From Coptis chinensis (taxonomy: Eukaryota > Streptophyta > Magnoliopsida > Ranunculales > Ranunculaceae), in the NCBI GenBank assembly GCA_015680905.1, contig CM027377.1:18500501-18564500 (forward strand): DNA of 64,000 nucleotides, in the 5' to 3' direction. The notes beneath the pieces were generated by a model. That model was given only the letters and a program-made list of their open reading frames with translations, made no database searches and was not told the origin of the DNA. This document shows, piece after piece, positions 12,801 through 26,000 of this stretch (the stretch's first letter is position 1; each line of letters opens with the position of its first letter). The position numbers were made by a program, and so were the translations under genes.

Positions 12801-13324
12801 TTTGTTTATTATCATCTGTGCTTTGAAACCAAACCGCTGAAATCTAATTTAGTAATTTACAATATTTAAATGTACTGGATTCATGATGTTTTCTGTACAT
12901 GTTATGACAGCTCATAGCTAGATATCAATGACAACATCTTCGGGTCTGGAGGGTGAGGTGGAAAACTTGGTGCGCTGATCTGTCCTAGTGCCAAGAAGTT
13001 GAACTGCCCAAGGATGAAGTGAGAATAGCAGATGTTTTCCAAGCAGTTGAGAATGCAAAGACAAAATGGGTCTAAACGATACCAGCCTAGAGAATGTCTT
13101 TATCAAGGTTGCATTGCCAAGGCACAAGTCAACTAATAATTTTTTACGTTAGGTGCTCAGTTGATTAATCCGTAGTATATAGTATTCCTTTTATCTTTCG
13201 AAGTGTTACAGAGCCTCTTTGGTAATCTTCATTTTGAAGTAAGTTCAGTTTCACTTAAAACATCTTTGAGCAGTCCTCTGAGAATACAAAAATTGTTAGC
13301 AGTAATTTCATCAATTTTCACAAC

Positions 13325-15184
13325 ATGGAACAAAAACTCATAAACCTTCTTCAATCATCACTACACCAAAGCCACTTGAAACAAATACACACCCTCATAA
13401 TCACAAAACACGTTAATCTCACCCCACTTTTTCTCAAAAAACTGTTAAACCCACCCATCATTAACTACGCGCGCAAAGTGTTTGATCATATTGCTGACCC
13501 AGACTCATTTCTCTATGTTTCCATGATATCCACCTACTCAAAACTCTATTTAAACCATGAAGCTATACAGACATTCTTTTCCATGCATGGGAATAAAGTT
13601 GGCTTCACTTGTTTTGCCTTTCCACCTGTTTTTAAGTCTTGTGCTTTGTTGTTGAAGAGTAAGGAAGGTAGACAAGTACATTGTGTTGTGATAAAGAATG
13701 GGTTTGGTTGTTATATGTATGTTCAAAGTGGGTTGATTGATTTTTACGCTAAGAGTGGGGATTTGGATTCTGCCAACCGGGTTTTTGATGGGATTTTAGT
13801 TAAGGATGTTGTTTGTTATAACTGTTTGATAACTGGGTATTCCAAGTTAGGGGATGTTTCCAAGGCGGAGGAGTTGTTTAATGAGATGAGTGAGACAAGT
13901 ATTGTTACTTGGAATACTATGATTTCTTGTTATTTGCATAATGGAGATTTGCATGCAGGGTTGAAAGTTTTTAAAAGAATGCAGGAAGAGAAGTGTCGGC
14001 CGAATGAGATTACTTTGGTGACTTTGTTGTCTATTTGTGCTAAGTTGGGGGATTTGGAGAAGGGGTTGGGGGTAATTAGGTTTATTGAGGATAACCATTT
14101 TTGTAGGAATATGATTGTTTCGACTGCAATATTGGAAATGTATGTGAAATGTGGAGCGGTAGATGAGGCACGTCAAGAATTTGATCAGATGACTCGAAGA
14201 GATGTTGTTACTTGGAGTTCCATGATTGCTGGTTATGCGCAAAATGGAAAATCGAATGAGGCTTTAGAGCTTTTTGATGAGATGATAAATGCAAACTTTA
14301 AGCCTAATGATGTCACATTTGTTAGTGTTGTATCTGCTTGTAGTCAACTTGGCTCAGTAGAAGCTGCTGAGCACATAGGCAACTATATTGAGAGTCTAGG
14401 TTTTGTTTCAAATGTTTATGTGGCCTCCGCTTTGTTGGACATGTATTCAAAGTGTGGAAACGTTAGAAAAGCTCGTCAACTCTTTGATCAGATGAATCAC
14501 AGGGATGTTGTTTCTTGGAATTCAATGATTGGAGGGCTTGCAGTTAATGGATTTGCTAGAGAAGCTATTGATTTATTTATGGAAATGAAGGTTTCTGAGG
14601 TGAAACCCAATGATATAACTTTTGTAGGGCTGTTAACTGCCTGCACCCATGCTGGCCTTATTGAACTGGGATGTGGGTTCTTCAAAAGTATGACAACTGA
14701 TTATAACATTGTACCAAAAGTTGAACACTGTGCTTGTATCGTTGCTCTGTATTGCAAGTCAGGACGGTTAAAAGAAGCGTACTGGTTTATAACTAAGATG
14801 GAGATAGAGCCCAATGTTGTTATTTGGGGCACGCTATTGAGTGCTTGCAGGATTCATTTGAATGTAGAGCTTGCTGAGCACTCAGTTCAGAAACTACTAG
14901 TGTTAGAACCTGAGAACTCAGGCAATTATGTCCTCCTTTCTAACATATATTCTAGCGTGGGGAGATGTGAGGATGCCTTAAACATGAGGAACTTGATGAG
15001 AGACAAGGGATTGCAGAAGACAGCTGCATATAGCTGGATAGAATTGGATGACTTAGTACACAAGTTTCTCGTTGGAGACATGTCACATCCAATGTGTGAA
15101 GAGATATACAATGTTGTTGATGGGTGGGGATTGCAGTTGCAGTTGACTAGTCATGTTCCAGATTTAGACTTAGAGCTCTCGTGA
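13325..15184 (+). CDS. PLS-type pentatricopeptide repeat protein, E subgroup, intronless
   Basis: A single 619-residue open frame, as expected for the mostly intronless plant PPR family. It opens with the common LKQIHTLIITKH segment and then runs through alternating P, L and S repeats (for example NRVFDGILVKDVVCYNCLI, VTWNTMISCYLHNGDL, LEMYVKCGAVDEARQEFDQM, LLDMYSKCGNVRKARQLFDQ, VVSWNSMIGGLAVNGF) to about residue 510. A C-terminal E-type domain follows (IWGTLLSACRIHLNVELAEH ... YVLLSNIYSSVGRCEDA ... GLQKTAAYSWIELDD). There is no DYW deaminase: the protein ends soon after HKFLVGDMSHPMCEEIY. Family members bind organelle RNA and act in C-to-U editing, splicing or stability; its target cannot be read from the sequence. 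It lies between the ABCA pseudogene and the first intact ABCA gene with no sign of linkage to them. Confidence 0.95.
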   Translation: MEQKLINLLQSSLHQSHLKQIHTLIITKHVNLTPLFLKKLLNPPIINYARKVFDHIADPDSFLYVSMISTYSKLYLNHEAIQTFFSMHGNKVGFTCFAFPPVFKSCALLLKSKEGRQVHCVVIKNGFGCYMYVQSGLIDFYAKSGDLDSANRVFDGILVKDVVCYNCLITGYSKLGDVSKAEELFNEMSETSIVTWNTMISCYLHNGDLHAGLKVFKRMQEEKCRPNEITLVTLLSICAKLGDLEKGLGVIRFIEDNHFCRNMIVSTAILEMYVKCGAVDEARQEFDQMTRRDVVTWSSMIAGYAQNGKSNEALELFDEMINANFKPNDVTFVSVVSACSQLGSVEAAEHIGNYIESLGFVSNVYVASALLDMYSKCGNVRKARQLFDQMNHRDVVSWNSMIGGLAVNGFAREAIDLFMEMKVSEVKPNDITFVGLLTACTHAGLIELGCGFFKSMTTDYNIVPKVEHCACIVALYCKSGRLKEAYWFITKMEIEPNVVIWGTLLSACRIHLNVELAEHSVQKLLVLEPENSGNYVLLSNIYSSVGRCEDALNMRNLMRDKGLQKTAAYSWIELDDLVHKFLVGDMSHPMCEEIYNVVDGWGLQLQLTSHVPDLDLELS

Positions 15185-16855
15185 TATAGGACTGAAAACC
15201 AAGTCCCATTTTCCTCGTACATCCTTCGCATATGGCATGTCACAATTTATTATGCATGAAGCAATAATGAGAAGCGAGATGCTCAAATTGCTTACAATCT
15301 TAACTTTGGGCTTTGCCCTTCAGTGAACCGCCAGAGGCGGCGAGGCCCCATTAACAACAAAATGAGTGATTTAAGATCAGAGAGTATTATCAAAGAGTTC
15401 TGGTACCGGCTTGACAATGGAGACGTATTGACTTCTGGCTAAAAGGAAACTCCCGAAGTCTCTACTTCTGGTGAGACAGGGTACACATCTTTCTTTACAG
15501 CATACACTGTTTTTCAATCGGCAACATCCATAGTCGAAATTAAGGATGTGATAAAACCTTGTGCCCAGTTTAATAGGTATGTGTTGTATCTTATATTCAG
15601 TTGAATGTATGTATACTAGAGATTAGTTGTCTAATTCATATTCTTAATTACTCAGAGAGAAGTTGGAGACACTCAATCACTTTCGTATATTCATCAGATG
15701 GCAGTCTCTTGTGTCAAACATACACCATTCAACCAGTCTATAGGATCCAGTGCTGCAGAACATTTGATTGATCCATTCTAGAAGAGGTTTGTCACATATT
15801 TGTCAAGTTCTTAATTAATTAAAGGATGGCATTGCTTAAACTTATACTTTTAGCTGATGGTCTCATTATCAAGAATATTTTTATGCCCAAAAATCCAAAT
15901 CATTGCGAATTTTGAATTTTTTGAATTTGTGAAATTTGTAACCATTTTCACTATTCTTTTTTTTCAGACCATTGAAATTTACAAAAATTGCAGTGTACTT
16001 TCAACTTCATCTCACATAAATTACACCACTTCGGTTGAATACCTATGGTCCTCTGGCGCCAAGTAGTCAACAATTCTATTTGGAAAGAGCGCATATAAAT
16101 GGTGCAAAGCTCTAAATGGCGATCCTTGAAATTTCGATCATTAAAGAGTACATATAAATAGGGATGACAACCTGGATTTATTTTCTATTTTCCTTTTCCT
16201 TTTTGTTTATGAACAAACTGTTGGCAAGTACAATAAATGTAAGGCAATTAAAACATAATTATGGAAACAAAATATTCTCCTAATAAGTCAACCAATTTTG
16301 TTTTGGAATGTAAACAAAATGGTTTAAAGTTTAAACAACTTCTGTACTATAGGGAATTAAAGTTTTATACACATATTTAGGAAACGAATCTTTTGCAAGG
16401 AAACCTTTTTCATAAAGTGAATGGAATATTTGAAAAAATGCAACCATTAAATATGGTGAAGAGTATTTGTATGGAGAAATTAATGAGGGAAAGTCTAAAC
16501 GTGGAATACCATTGTGGTGATAGAGTAACATTTATGAAAAAATGTGAAAATGTTCAAATTATTAAAGAGAATATTTCCTTTGATAGAAGAGAGAAAGGCT
16601 TATGGTCTTGTAAATGTGATGATCAGATTAGAAATTTAGAACCACACGGTTTTGAAACTGAATGCTAGCAGGCAATCTACTAAAAGTACAGTTTTTATTA
16701 ATTTTGATGATAAAAAGTGTCTTTTAGTAAGGTGGCATGTAAGCGAATGTGATAGCATTATTCTCCACTGTTTCCAATTTTGGTCTGCTGGTATTCTGGT
16801 ACGTCAAGGTGTCAAACAGGGTCTAAATATGTTTCTCTTACTACACTACTTATGA
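15185..16855. other. intergenic stretch, no recognisable gene
   Basis: AT-rich DNA between the PPR stop and the ABCA promoter. The only longer open frames are 16393-16668 (91 aa) and the overlapping 16652-16855 (67 aa), both plus strand. They are lysine-, cysteine- and hydrophobic-rich without a family signature that I recognise. Either could be a relic or chance. The first few hundred bases presumably include the PPR 3' UTR. Confidence 0.5.
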
Positions 16856-16860
16856 GACGG

Positions 16861-17088
16861 TCCATTTCACTGGAGGTGTAACTGCTCTAGACACTGGAAT
16901 AGCTTTGACACTTTGCCCAAACGTCCAAAAACAATGTCATTTGTTACGAGAATCTGATATATAGGCAGTGTGACTGCATTTCACATTCTGTCAAGATAAA
17001 AGAGGAAGAGAGGACTCTTTCTCTCTCACTCTCACAGTCTTATTTGATTCAGAGGACATCATCTTTTTTTTTTTTGGTTTTGTTCATC
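16861..17088 (+). promoter_or_regulatory. probable proximal promoter and CT-rich 5' leader of the first intact ABCA gene
   Basis: About 130 bp upstream of the ATG is a TATA-like GATATATAGG (near 16956-16965). It is followed by TTCACATTCTGTCAAGA, AAGAGGAAGAG and a CTCTTTCTCTCTCACTCTCAC tract. The same order (CATTCTGTCAAGA, AAGAGGAAGAG, CT tract, ATG) recurs upstream of the next gene at about 27490-27569. That supports a shared duplicated promoter and leader. The exact start site is not determined. Confidence 0.5.
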
Positions 17089-20000
17089 ATGGATTCCATG
17101 CATGGGTCTTCTAGTTTCATGGTTCAAGCTAATGCTTTACTTAGAAAAAGTCTGACTCTCCAGGTCTCTCTACCTCTCTATGTAATTCTTTGTTTTTAAA
17201 ATTTTCAGTGTTTTTGTTCTTGTAGATATTGGTTAACCGGTTCATGGTGTTCTTATGAGTCTATAGTCCCGTTATGGAATGGATGGAAAAGAGTCAAAAG
17301 GCAAAATTTTCATCTGTGAAAATAAGTTGGAAAAGTGAATTGGGATGCAAACTCTACTAGTTTAATATTTTTTTAATTTATCAGCATTTTAGTAAAAAAG
17401 AAAAGAAAAAAGTAGTGGATAGTTTTCCCGTTCTTCTTGACAAATTAGGTATCAACTATCAAGACAATGCTTAAGTAGATTAACAGATGAGAAAGGTTGA
17501 GGACTAATTCACTGATTATATGTCCATAATTCTGTAAAATGACATGACTAGCGCTAAATCTTGAACTGATTCTCATAAAAATTAAGTGACATTAAGTTTG
17601 AATTAATTTGGATGGTCATGATTTGAACTTACTGGTCACATGTTTTAGCCAATGGTGTGACTTTAGATCAGCCATCAGTGCAGTAGGGCGAAATTCCTCA
17701 AATTTTATATCCTGATCTTGATGACTGATAATATATTTTTTTCTTGCTCATTGTTTTTGCAGAAACGCAATTTCAAATCATATTGTGCGCTTCTTTTATT
17801 CCCCATTTTTCTGTGTGTGCTTCTTGCTATTGTACAAAATGTAATTGCTGGTCAAGCTAAGCAAAAATATAAGGGGGTCCAATGTGACTGCACTTGTATT
17901 CACACAAATGGTGATGGTTCATGTAAGAAAGTGTGCACACCTGTTTCTGGAGATGATAAGGATGCTGATCCCTGTGCAATACCTAGCCCTCAGGCATGGC
18001 GTCCTCTGCTGCAGTTACCCGTTGAATCTTGCAGGAGGACGTGCCAAGCAAAAATTCTACTGACTGGTGGTAATCAATCTTTTGGAGAAAGTACGGCCCC
18101 TTGTCCCCTTCTACGTGAAAACTTTATTTACATTTTTGTTATTCTTATTGTTCATGATGTTTAAAGTAATGAAGGTTTCTATAGACACAACTACAAAAAT
18201 CTAAGTGCTATTTTCTAATATGATAACAGGCTTGTCGGCTAATTTCTTTAGAAGGGACTTGCTCACTGCTGTCGTGGTTAGTTGATGTCCTTTTGTTTCG
18301 TTTTACTCTCTCTCTTCATTAGGACACATCTGACTTGACAAATGTAAAATCTTTAGCGTCTAGAATGTATTTACTTTTTAGTCTTGAGATTTCTATAGGC
18401 TCTGGTGCTAATGCTCTCCATTGAAATCTTTCAGGGGTATGGCGGTCCTCCTGAAATGCGTCCGAAAGTTGATTCGTTAGTATATTACATCATTCAATCT
18501 CAGTGTCAACCAAACTCTACTGTACTTATTCCTATGGAGATAGGATCAAATAGACAGTCGAGTTAATCATCTCTGCCTATTAGTCAATTTCAGAACTTCG
18601 TTTACTATTTTTTAGTAGTATTTTTTTTTTCTAATTTCTCTCCTGCACTTGTGTACATGGGTAGGATTAGCTTTACAATATGCTGCTTTTGATAGTAGAG
18701 GCATTTTCATGAGATCGGAAATTTTTACACACTTATGAAAATTTCATTACACTAAAGATCGGGGTGGGGGAGTTTGCAGAGATATAACCTCTTGCTTAGA
18801 AGAAAATATTTTATGGCCATGGAAAACGAAATCAAATCTGATACAACAATTTCTTTATATTTTCATGAAAATTCTCGACAACTTTCCAATGAACTTTTCC
18901 TGCGCTAGCAGAGAAAGTGTTATTTTCTCGTTGCTGAAATGTAGTGTATAATCATGCATAACCTACAAAGATGGCTCACAAAGTGTCCTAGAAAATGTAG
19001 CGAGGGGTGAGGATTGGAAGGATTTAGGGGTAATCATGTTTTCTCTTCTCGCTGGAGCCAAAGACTTAGTACTCGACAATTCCAACTAATTGATCTATCA
19101 TTGATTTATGTATCTTTAGAAGATCTGGAGATGTATGGAAAGCGGATTGATAAAAGTGTAGGTGGTTATATGCAATTAGGAGATATTATTTGATTTTCCT
19201 TTATATATTCAAACATGGCTTGACATTGTATACTGGCTCTTGTACCTGCTTATGAGTTATTGCAAACTATCCTCTTTGTCTGCCTTAACGGTCAAGTCTC
19301 TCTGTCTCTCGCCCTATCTTTTCTGTGATTATTTGCTTTATGCACACTGAATTTTTGTTTTTCTGGAGTTAGATGCAACATGCTTGAAAGGCTTATGTCT
19401 ATGGCGCAAAAGTTCTTCAGTGATAAAGGAGGAGCTCTTTAGTGGTTACGTAGATGGAAATGCAGAGAGAAAAACTAGTGAGATTGTCACAGGTTTGTCA
19501 ATACATCTGCACCTTATATGCTCAACATGTTGGTTTTGAAATTTATATCTTAATTTGATGCATACATGTTGGTTTGATTTAAGCGGGTGTTTCTTTGCAG
19601 CTTATGATTTTTTAAATTCTGACAAGAATAACTTCGACGTGAACATTTGGTATAACTCGACTGATAAGAACCTGGAGGGGGTTGTACCGCTTCGTGTTCC
19701 ACGCTTAGTGAATGTGGTATATCTTCAACTTCAGGATTGCACTCTTTGTTTGGTTGAATCTTACTATTTGTTTGGTTGAATTAGACCTTGCCTTCTTCGT
19801 ATCACTTGGATTAAGAGGGGTGTCACATAAGTACATATTTTTTTGGGTTACCCTATTCTTTTTTGGGGTTCTCTCATGCTCCATCACTTGGAGTTAGTTA
19901 CTTTTTCCTCTAGGTAGTTTCTCCTTATGTGGGTATGATTATATGGGTGTGAAGTTGTATACTCGTTTTTTACCTCTCCTTCTATTCTCTTCTCTTCTTA

Positions 20001-23000
20001 TCACCAACTACAATCCCCTGAGTCCTTGATGGCTTAATTTTTGAGTGATGAGTTTGTGTACACGTAAGTATTAAGTATTTTCATGTAAAACTGACATAAC
20101 TATTTGTGTAACCACTTTGTTTCTTCCCTCTTAATTGGCTTGTCAAATTATCTAGCAAATATGTAAACATGGGTGTCAGTTTCTGGTACAAGTAGAAAGT
20201 GTCAGCCTGATACAAAATCATCTTAAACTGTATACATGCTTATCGGACAATGGGTTGTCACAGGACATGAAGCGCCCTTTTTCCCCCGATAATGAAAACT
20301 GGAATGTCTTCAAGAGCTTAGGATCCTTGCGAAGCATATTATTGTATATAGGATTCATATGCTCATATTCTTTTTTGATTTCATGGTACTGGTGGTTTTG
20401 TCTTTTCTTTAACAGATAACAAATACTGATATTATCTTTGTATGTGTAGGTTTCTAACGCGTATCTCCAGTTTTTGAGAGGGGCCAGTGTGATGGCACAA
20501 TTTGATTTTATCAAAGAAATGCCTCAATTTCCACCAAGAGAAATAGTTGATACTTCTGTTTATGTTGGTGCACTCTTTTACTCATGGTTCATCTTGCAAC
20601 TTTTCCCTGTAAGGATGATAAACTTAAACTTCCTATAGCATCTAGAATTTTGGTTTGCTATTTTTTGTATCAACTAAAAAGTAATACTTGGTAATTACGG
20701 ATGCAAGCTTCAAACATTAGAGAGGAGAATTCCTTCAGATCCACAAGGACCTGATAGATCTGAGTCTATTGAGATTCTTCTATATTAATTATTCAGCAGT
20801 TGGGGTTGAAAATGTTCCTTAAGATATTGCATAATGTGATGCCATGTATAGCTTGCCTTGCTTTATGCTTGTCTTGCACATATACCTCTAAAACTTACTG
20901 TCTTTGAGGAGGCACATGGTCATTTCATTAATTGTTTCTTTGTTGTCAAATAACGAACTCCATGCTTAGCTTCATTTTAGTTGGGAATGTGGAAAACATG
21001 GGAACATCCTTTAGCCAATCTAGGCCTCTTTTTTGGAGTCTTAATCTTATATTTTTGTTATGAGAAAAGACCTGCCTCTTTCTACAGTGCCCAACTGCCT
21101 CTCATTTCCTCAACGTGGGCTCACAGAGATGTTCATGGCCCTATCCAAAAAAAGACTGTAGTGCACCCTAGCTTGCTTCTTACTTGTGAAGCACTCGGGC
21201 CTTTTGGAATGTCGAGTTGTCATTCTTGCATGTGCGGACAAGCATTATACTCTGTCGTTCTTGAAAACACAAGTTAGCAGGTGTCTCCGGCACAATTTTC
21301 TTACAAGTTACAACATATACCTAGCTTGTGGCTTTCATTGTTCTTATTTATAGAAAACGATTTTAACTCAAAAGTCTGAAAAAATCGTTTTTGATTATAC
21401 TAATTTTGTTAGTAGTAATACTTTGTAGGTCAAAATTACGAAAATTTATACTTAGTATACTTATGGAAATCTGAAAGGACAACATAGACTACATGCTTTT
21501 AAAAAATGGGTGCACTGGGAACACACATATTTTTACACTGCTTATTTTAAAAAAATCTTGACCACTAAAGGTGATTCAGAACTTGGTAACTTAAAAATTT
21601 GCCTTTCCTTGCTCTTAGATTCCTTGCCAATTAATGTATGATATGACTTTTAGTGTACTTGTATCGAATACCTGAAGCTCTTCTCTGAGAGTTGTCGTGT
21701 CAGTTGCTATTTTTTGAACTTGTTGCGGTTCCATCCTTGTTAACATTGCTACAAGTAGTGAGAAGGTTTCCTCTTCTGTCCGCTCTGCCCCCCTGGGGTT
21801 GGCAGTGTTGCCATCATTAGCATTTTGATATTTTAAATTAAATGATATCATGCTCGTCACGTCTTACGGAATCATTATAACCAGGTTTTTATACTGTTGT
21901 GAGCATGCATAAATATACCTCTGTAACAATACCATTTACTAATAGCCTTTTGCATCCAACTCTTTCAAATTAACAATAACGCTGAGAGATATTTATTGTC
22001 TTCATTTGTCCAACTCTTTCAAATTAACAATAACGCTGAGAGATATTTATTGTCTTCATTTGATGTACTTAGGAGTGTGAGGTGAGCTATATGTAACTTG
22101 TGACTGTGAACAATAATTCTTTTGGTTGGTGTGCTATTTTACATTTTCTAGTTAATATTCTTACCACATTCTGCCTTGTGATGTAGATTATATTGTCATC
22201 TCTGGTTTATGAGAAGCAAGAAAATCTAAGAATGATGATGAAAATGCATGGGCTCAGCGATGGTCCCTACTGGGTTATATCATATACATATTTCTTTGTC
22301 CTATCCTTTACCTACATCCTGTGTTTTGTTGTATTTGGTTCCATCACTGGTAAGTTGATATAAACAGACATGTTTACTATATGTTTAGGAGTTTTTCTGT
22401 AACTGAATCTTTTTTGCACAGGATTGACAATTTTCGGAATGAACGATTATGGCATACAATTTCTATTCTATTTCGTCTACATCAACCTACAGATTGCAAC
22501 AGCTTTCCTTTGGGCAACAATTTTCTCCAGTGTTAAGATTGCTACAGGTTCCGCCGTCACTTGCATGATTTTATATGTTGTCAAGTTTGAAACCCATCCA
22601 CAAAAGTATTGAATTTTCATTGTTGGATGTGATAACAGTAATGGCGTACATATATACCTTCGGATCAGGGCTCTTGGGGAAATTTCTTTTCCAAGATTTC
22701 CTTGAAGATGATTCCTTTCCCAGTGAGTTGATATCTCAAACATGTTAAAATAAATTAACTGTGATCTTGTTCTATATACTTTTATTTATTTATCTTTTTT
22801 GATCGGTAAAAGTTAAATTTTACCAGCCTAGAGCGAATAACGTTGATTTTGTTCTATTTATTCATGTGTCTTGCATACCTTCTATTATACCGTTTTGAAC
22901 TGATGACATAGAAAGCTAGAATGAACCTAATGTATTGATAATTGGCTGATCAATGTCATTGGTTTGGTCTATCCAACAGTGACACCTGTTTGCACTATAT

Positions 23001-26000
23001 TAAAATATATTCTTCTGTGTACTGCATTAATATCAGTCTTCATCTGTTTAAAACTTTTTATGTATAATGTTTTGTACTACATTGTCCTCTGTTTCTTAGG
23101 AAGCTTGGTTATTGTTATGGAGATTTTCCCTAGCATTTCTTTATACCGGGGGCTATATGACTTGCAACAATCTTCCAGTACGGGACTTGTTGTGGGTACT
23201 GGTGGAATGAGTTGGATTGATATGAATGATAGGTTAAACGGGATGAAAGAAGTCTTAATCATCATGTCTGTGGAATGGTGTCTTTTGCTTCCTGTGGCAT
23301 ACTATCTTGATCAAGTTGTATCAGTAGGAAGTGGTGTCAAAAAGCACCCACTATTTTTCTTGAAAAACTTCCTGAAGAAGCATTTGATAAGATTCCAGAG
23401 GAGTAATATGTGTAGACAGGGATCAAATGTATCTGTTCAAATGGAGAGACCTGATGTTTTCGAAGAGGTAATTTCTCTTTCTTGGATTAAAATCAAGTTT
23501 TTTTTTTTTTTTTAAATAAAATAAAATGGGTTTTACATGAATATACCCACCAGATAATGTTACAGTTGGTCTCTAATGTGTACTGGGATGCATGGTTTCT
23601 ATCAGCAGGGATGAGAAAATCTTCTCTCATATTTGATGTATCTCTAATGAAATTTCTGATACTAAATTTGATCAATTAGATATATATTTATCACCAACTT
23701 TATATGAAATTTTCTGATTCAAAATTTTATCTGATTACTTTCCATCTTTCATAAATGACATTGATAATATTTAGTCAGCGATCATAACTTCCTGTCACAT
23801 AATGTGCAACCAACATAGAATGTGCAACCAATTTTACTTTATTTTATTTTTATTTTTATTGGGGTGGGGTTTCCTGGAATGGATTTACTCACTTTTCAAA
23901 GACTGGACTGAGCAGTAAGTTCTACTCTTAGTGTACAGACTGTAGTATTTTCTCTTTTTGTTTTTGAGAATGAACTATATGAGATGTCGACATGTATGGA
24001 AATATAATTCAGTTTTCTCTTTGTACATATCAGAGGAGGAAAGTCGGACAGTTACTTCTCAGTCCCAGTATGAGCTATGCCGTCGTATGTGATAATCTCA
24101 AAAAGGCATATCCTGGAAAGGATGGAAACCCTGAGACTCAAGCTGTTAAAGGGTTTTCTCTTGCGTTGCCTCGAGGGGAATGCTTCGGTATGCTGGGTCC
24201 TAATGGCGCTGGAAAGACCACTTCTATCAGTATGGTGAGTCAAAAGTCACAACTGATTGAAAAGATTGTAATACAGGTGGTGATTAGATAATTGCATGGA
24301 TGCAGGAAGAAAAGTTCTCTTATGTCTTAATGTGTTTACATCCTTGTACTCTGTTTTGAACACACTACGCAGTTCCCTTGGTCCTTGCCCATGTTAATTA
24401 TAGGCAGTCGTTTTTAAGCACACCGCACCAGCAATATCTGAATTCGGTGTGTTTAGATGAACCAGTGATCAGACTTTAAGTCCATCTCTTGTTAAAAAGT
24501 TGAGAATCTGAAAATGAAAATGAATTATATAAGACAAGGTGTTGCCCTGCAAAAGCATGTCTAATCTCCATCCCTGCTCACAGATGATTGGGCTCACTAC
24601 ACCTACCTCTGGCACAGCATTCATTCAGGGCTTGGACATAAGAACCGACATGAACCAAATATATACCAGTATGGGTGTATGCCCTCAGCATGAGTAAGCA
24701 ACTTGAAGGCCGTGAATCATAGGTCCCAAATTATCACATTAGCAATGGTCAATCTTTTTTCTGATGATACTCTTTTTCTTCTCACTTCTCTATTTATTTT
24801 AACTCTATCCAGCCTTCTCTGGGAAAAACTGACGGGGAGGGAGCATCTACTATTCTATGGAAGACTGAAGAATCTTAAGGGTGCTGCCTTAACACAAGTA
24901 AGTTTCTTCAATGTCTTTCCCTTTGTTGATGAAGTTACAATGTTTGGTAGCAAAACATATGTTTTTCAAGTTTGTACTTCTGAATTTTGTATGTCTTCTC
25001 TTCCTTTTCTCTCTGTTGCTTCAGGCAGTGGAAGAATCTCTAAAAGCCGTTAATCTGTTTCATGGAGGTGTGGGTGACAAACAAACTTACCAGTACAGTG
25101 GAGGTATGAAGAGGAGGCTTAGTGTTGCCATTTCTCTGATTGGAGATCCCAAAGTATGTTAGCTTCACACTCTCTAAACCAAATGATCTCGAAGGAGTCG
25201 AAGCTATTCTTGATATTTGAATGCTTAGTCACCTTTAACATTTCTTATGGTATGTCCCTTTAACATCTTGATCAAGGTTGTCTACATGGATGAGCCTAGT
25301 ACTGGACTAGATCCAGCTTCGCGAAAACTCTTGTGGAATGTCGTGAAGCGAGCAAAGCAGAATAGTGCAATTATATTGACCAGTAAGTCTTCCTTATCTG
25401 CGCCACAGTTTGCATCACTTAAAGGAACTGGATAAATCTGGATTATAAATCTATCATCCCTTTTAGTTGCAAATAGGCATTTTAGGCTTGCTATCTGCAT
25501 TTCATGTTTTTATATTTCTGTATGATTATATTCTTATAATCTTTTTCGAATACCTCTTTGATAAATGCTTATTGATGGTTCCAGCACATTCAATGGAAGA
25601 GGCGGAGGTACTATGCGACCGGTTGGGAATCTTTGTTGATGGAAGATTTGAGTGCATTGGAAATCCAAAAGAGGTATAATTATGTCTAATCCTTTACTTT
25701 TTTGTTAAACCGGTTTACCTTCTTTTTTTTATGGGAAAGTTTCTGGATATGATATAGATAAAATTCGGGCTGAAATCAATAAAGGGTCTGTTCTCTCTTC
25801 TTTTCTCCGTCTCTCTGTTTTCTTTATATCCCCGCCTATATCAAATTTAACCTTGCCCTTGAAGATTGTCTTTCGGCACCATTATATGAAAGAGTTGAGG
25901 ATGCAGAATGAGACACTGCAGTTCAGATGAAAGAACGATCAAGTTGTATACGGTACAGACCTCACAGGGAGCCAAAGAAGGTGCAATATTTAGATAAATT

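Larger units (their letters stand above)
3688..13139 (+). pseudogene. ABCA-family (half-size ABC transporter) pseudogene, copy 1 of the cluster
   Basis: Exons matching the three intact downstream paralogues are recognisable: exon 1 3688-3768 (in-frame TAG after MVSMHGKSASSFIA), exon 5 from 4596, split by a copia insertion and resuming at 7646-7760, exon 6 7866-7980 (one base short), exon 7 9885-10043, exon 12 10704-10899 (5-bp deletion before an intact GPNGAGKST Walker A), exon 13 11373-11482, exon 14 11615-11699, exon 17 12061-12150 (extra base and TAG) and a badly decayed exon 18 12911-13139. Exons 2-4, 8-11 and 15-16 are absent, so most membrane segments, the LSGG-type signature and Walker B are gone. 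Splice borders of the surviving exons are mostly kept. With stops, frameshifts and missing exons this cannot encode a transporter. Confidence 0.92.

Noticed and set aside
13847-14242. 131-aa minus-strand frame inside the PPR gene
   Set aside because: It is the antisense shadow of regular PPR codon usage, with no independent signature.
22424-22612. Stop codon after [16 protein letters not shown] as a truncation of the 903-aa ABCA gene
   Set aside because: The stop is inside a 91-bp intron (22548-22638). Splicing restores the frame exactly as in the other two genes.
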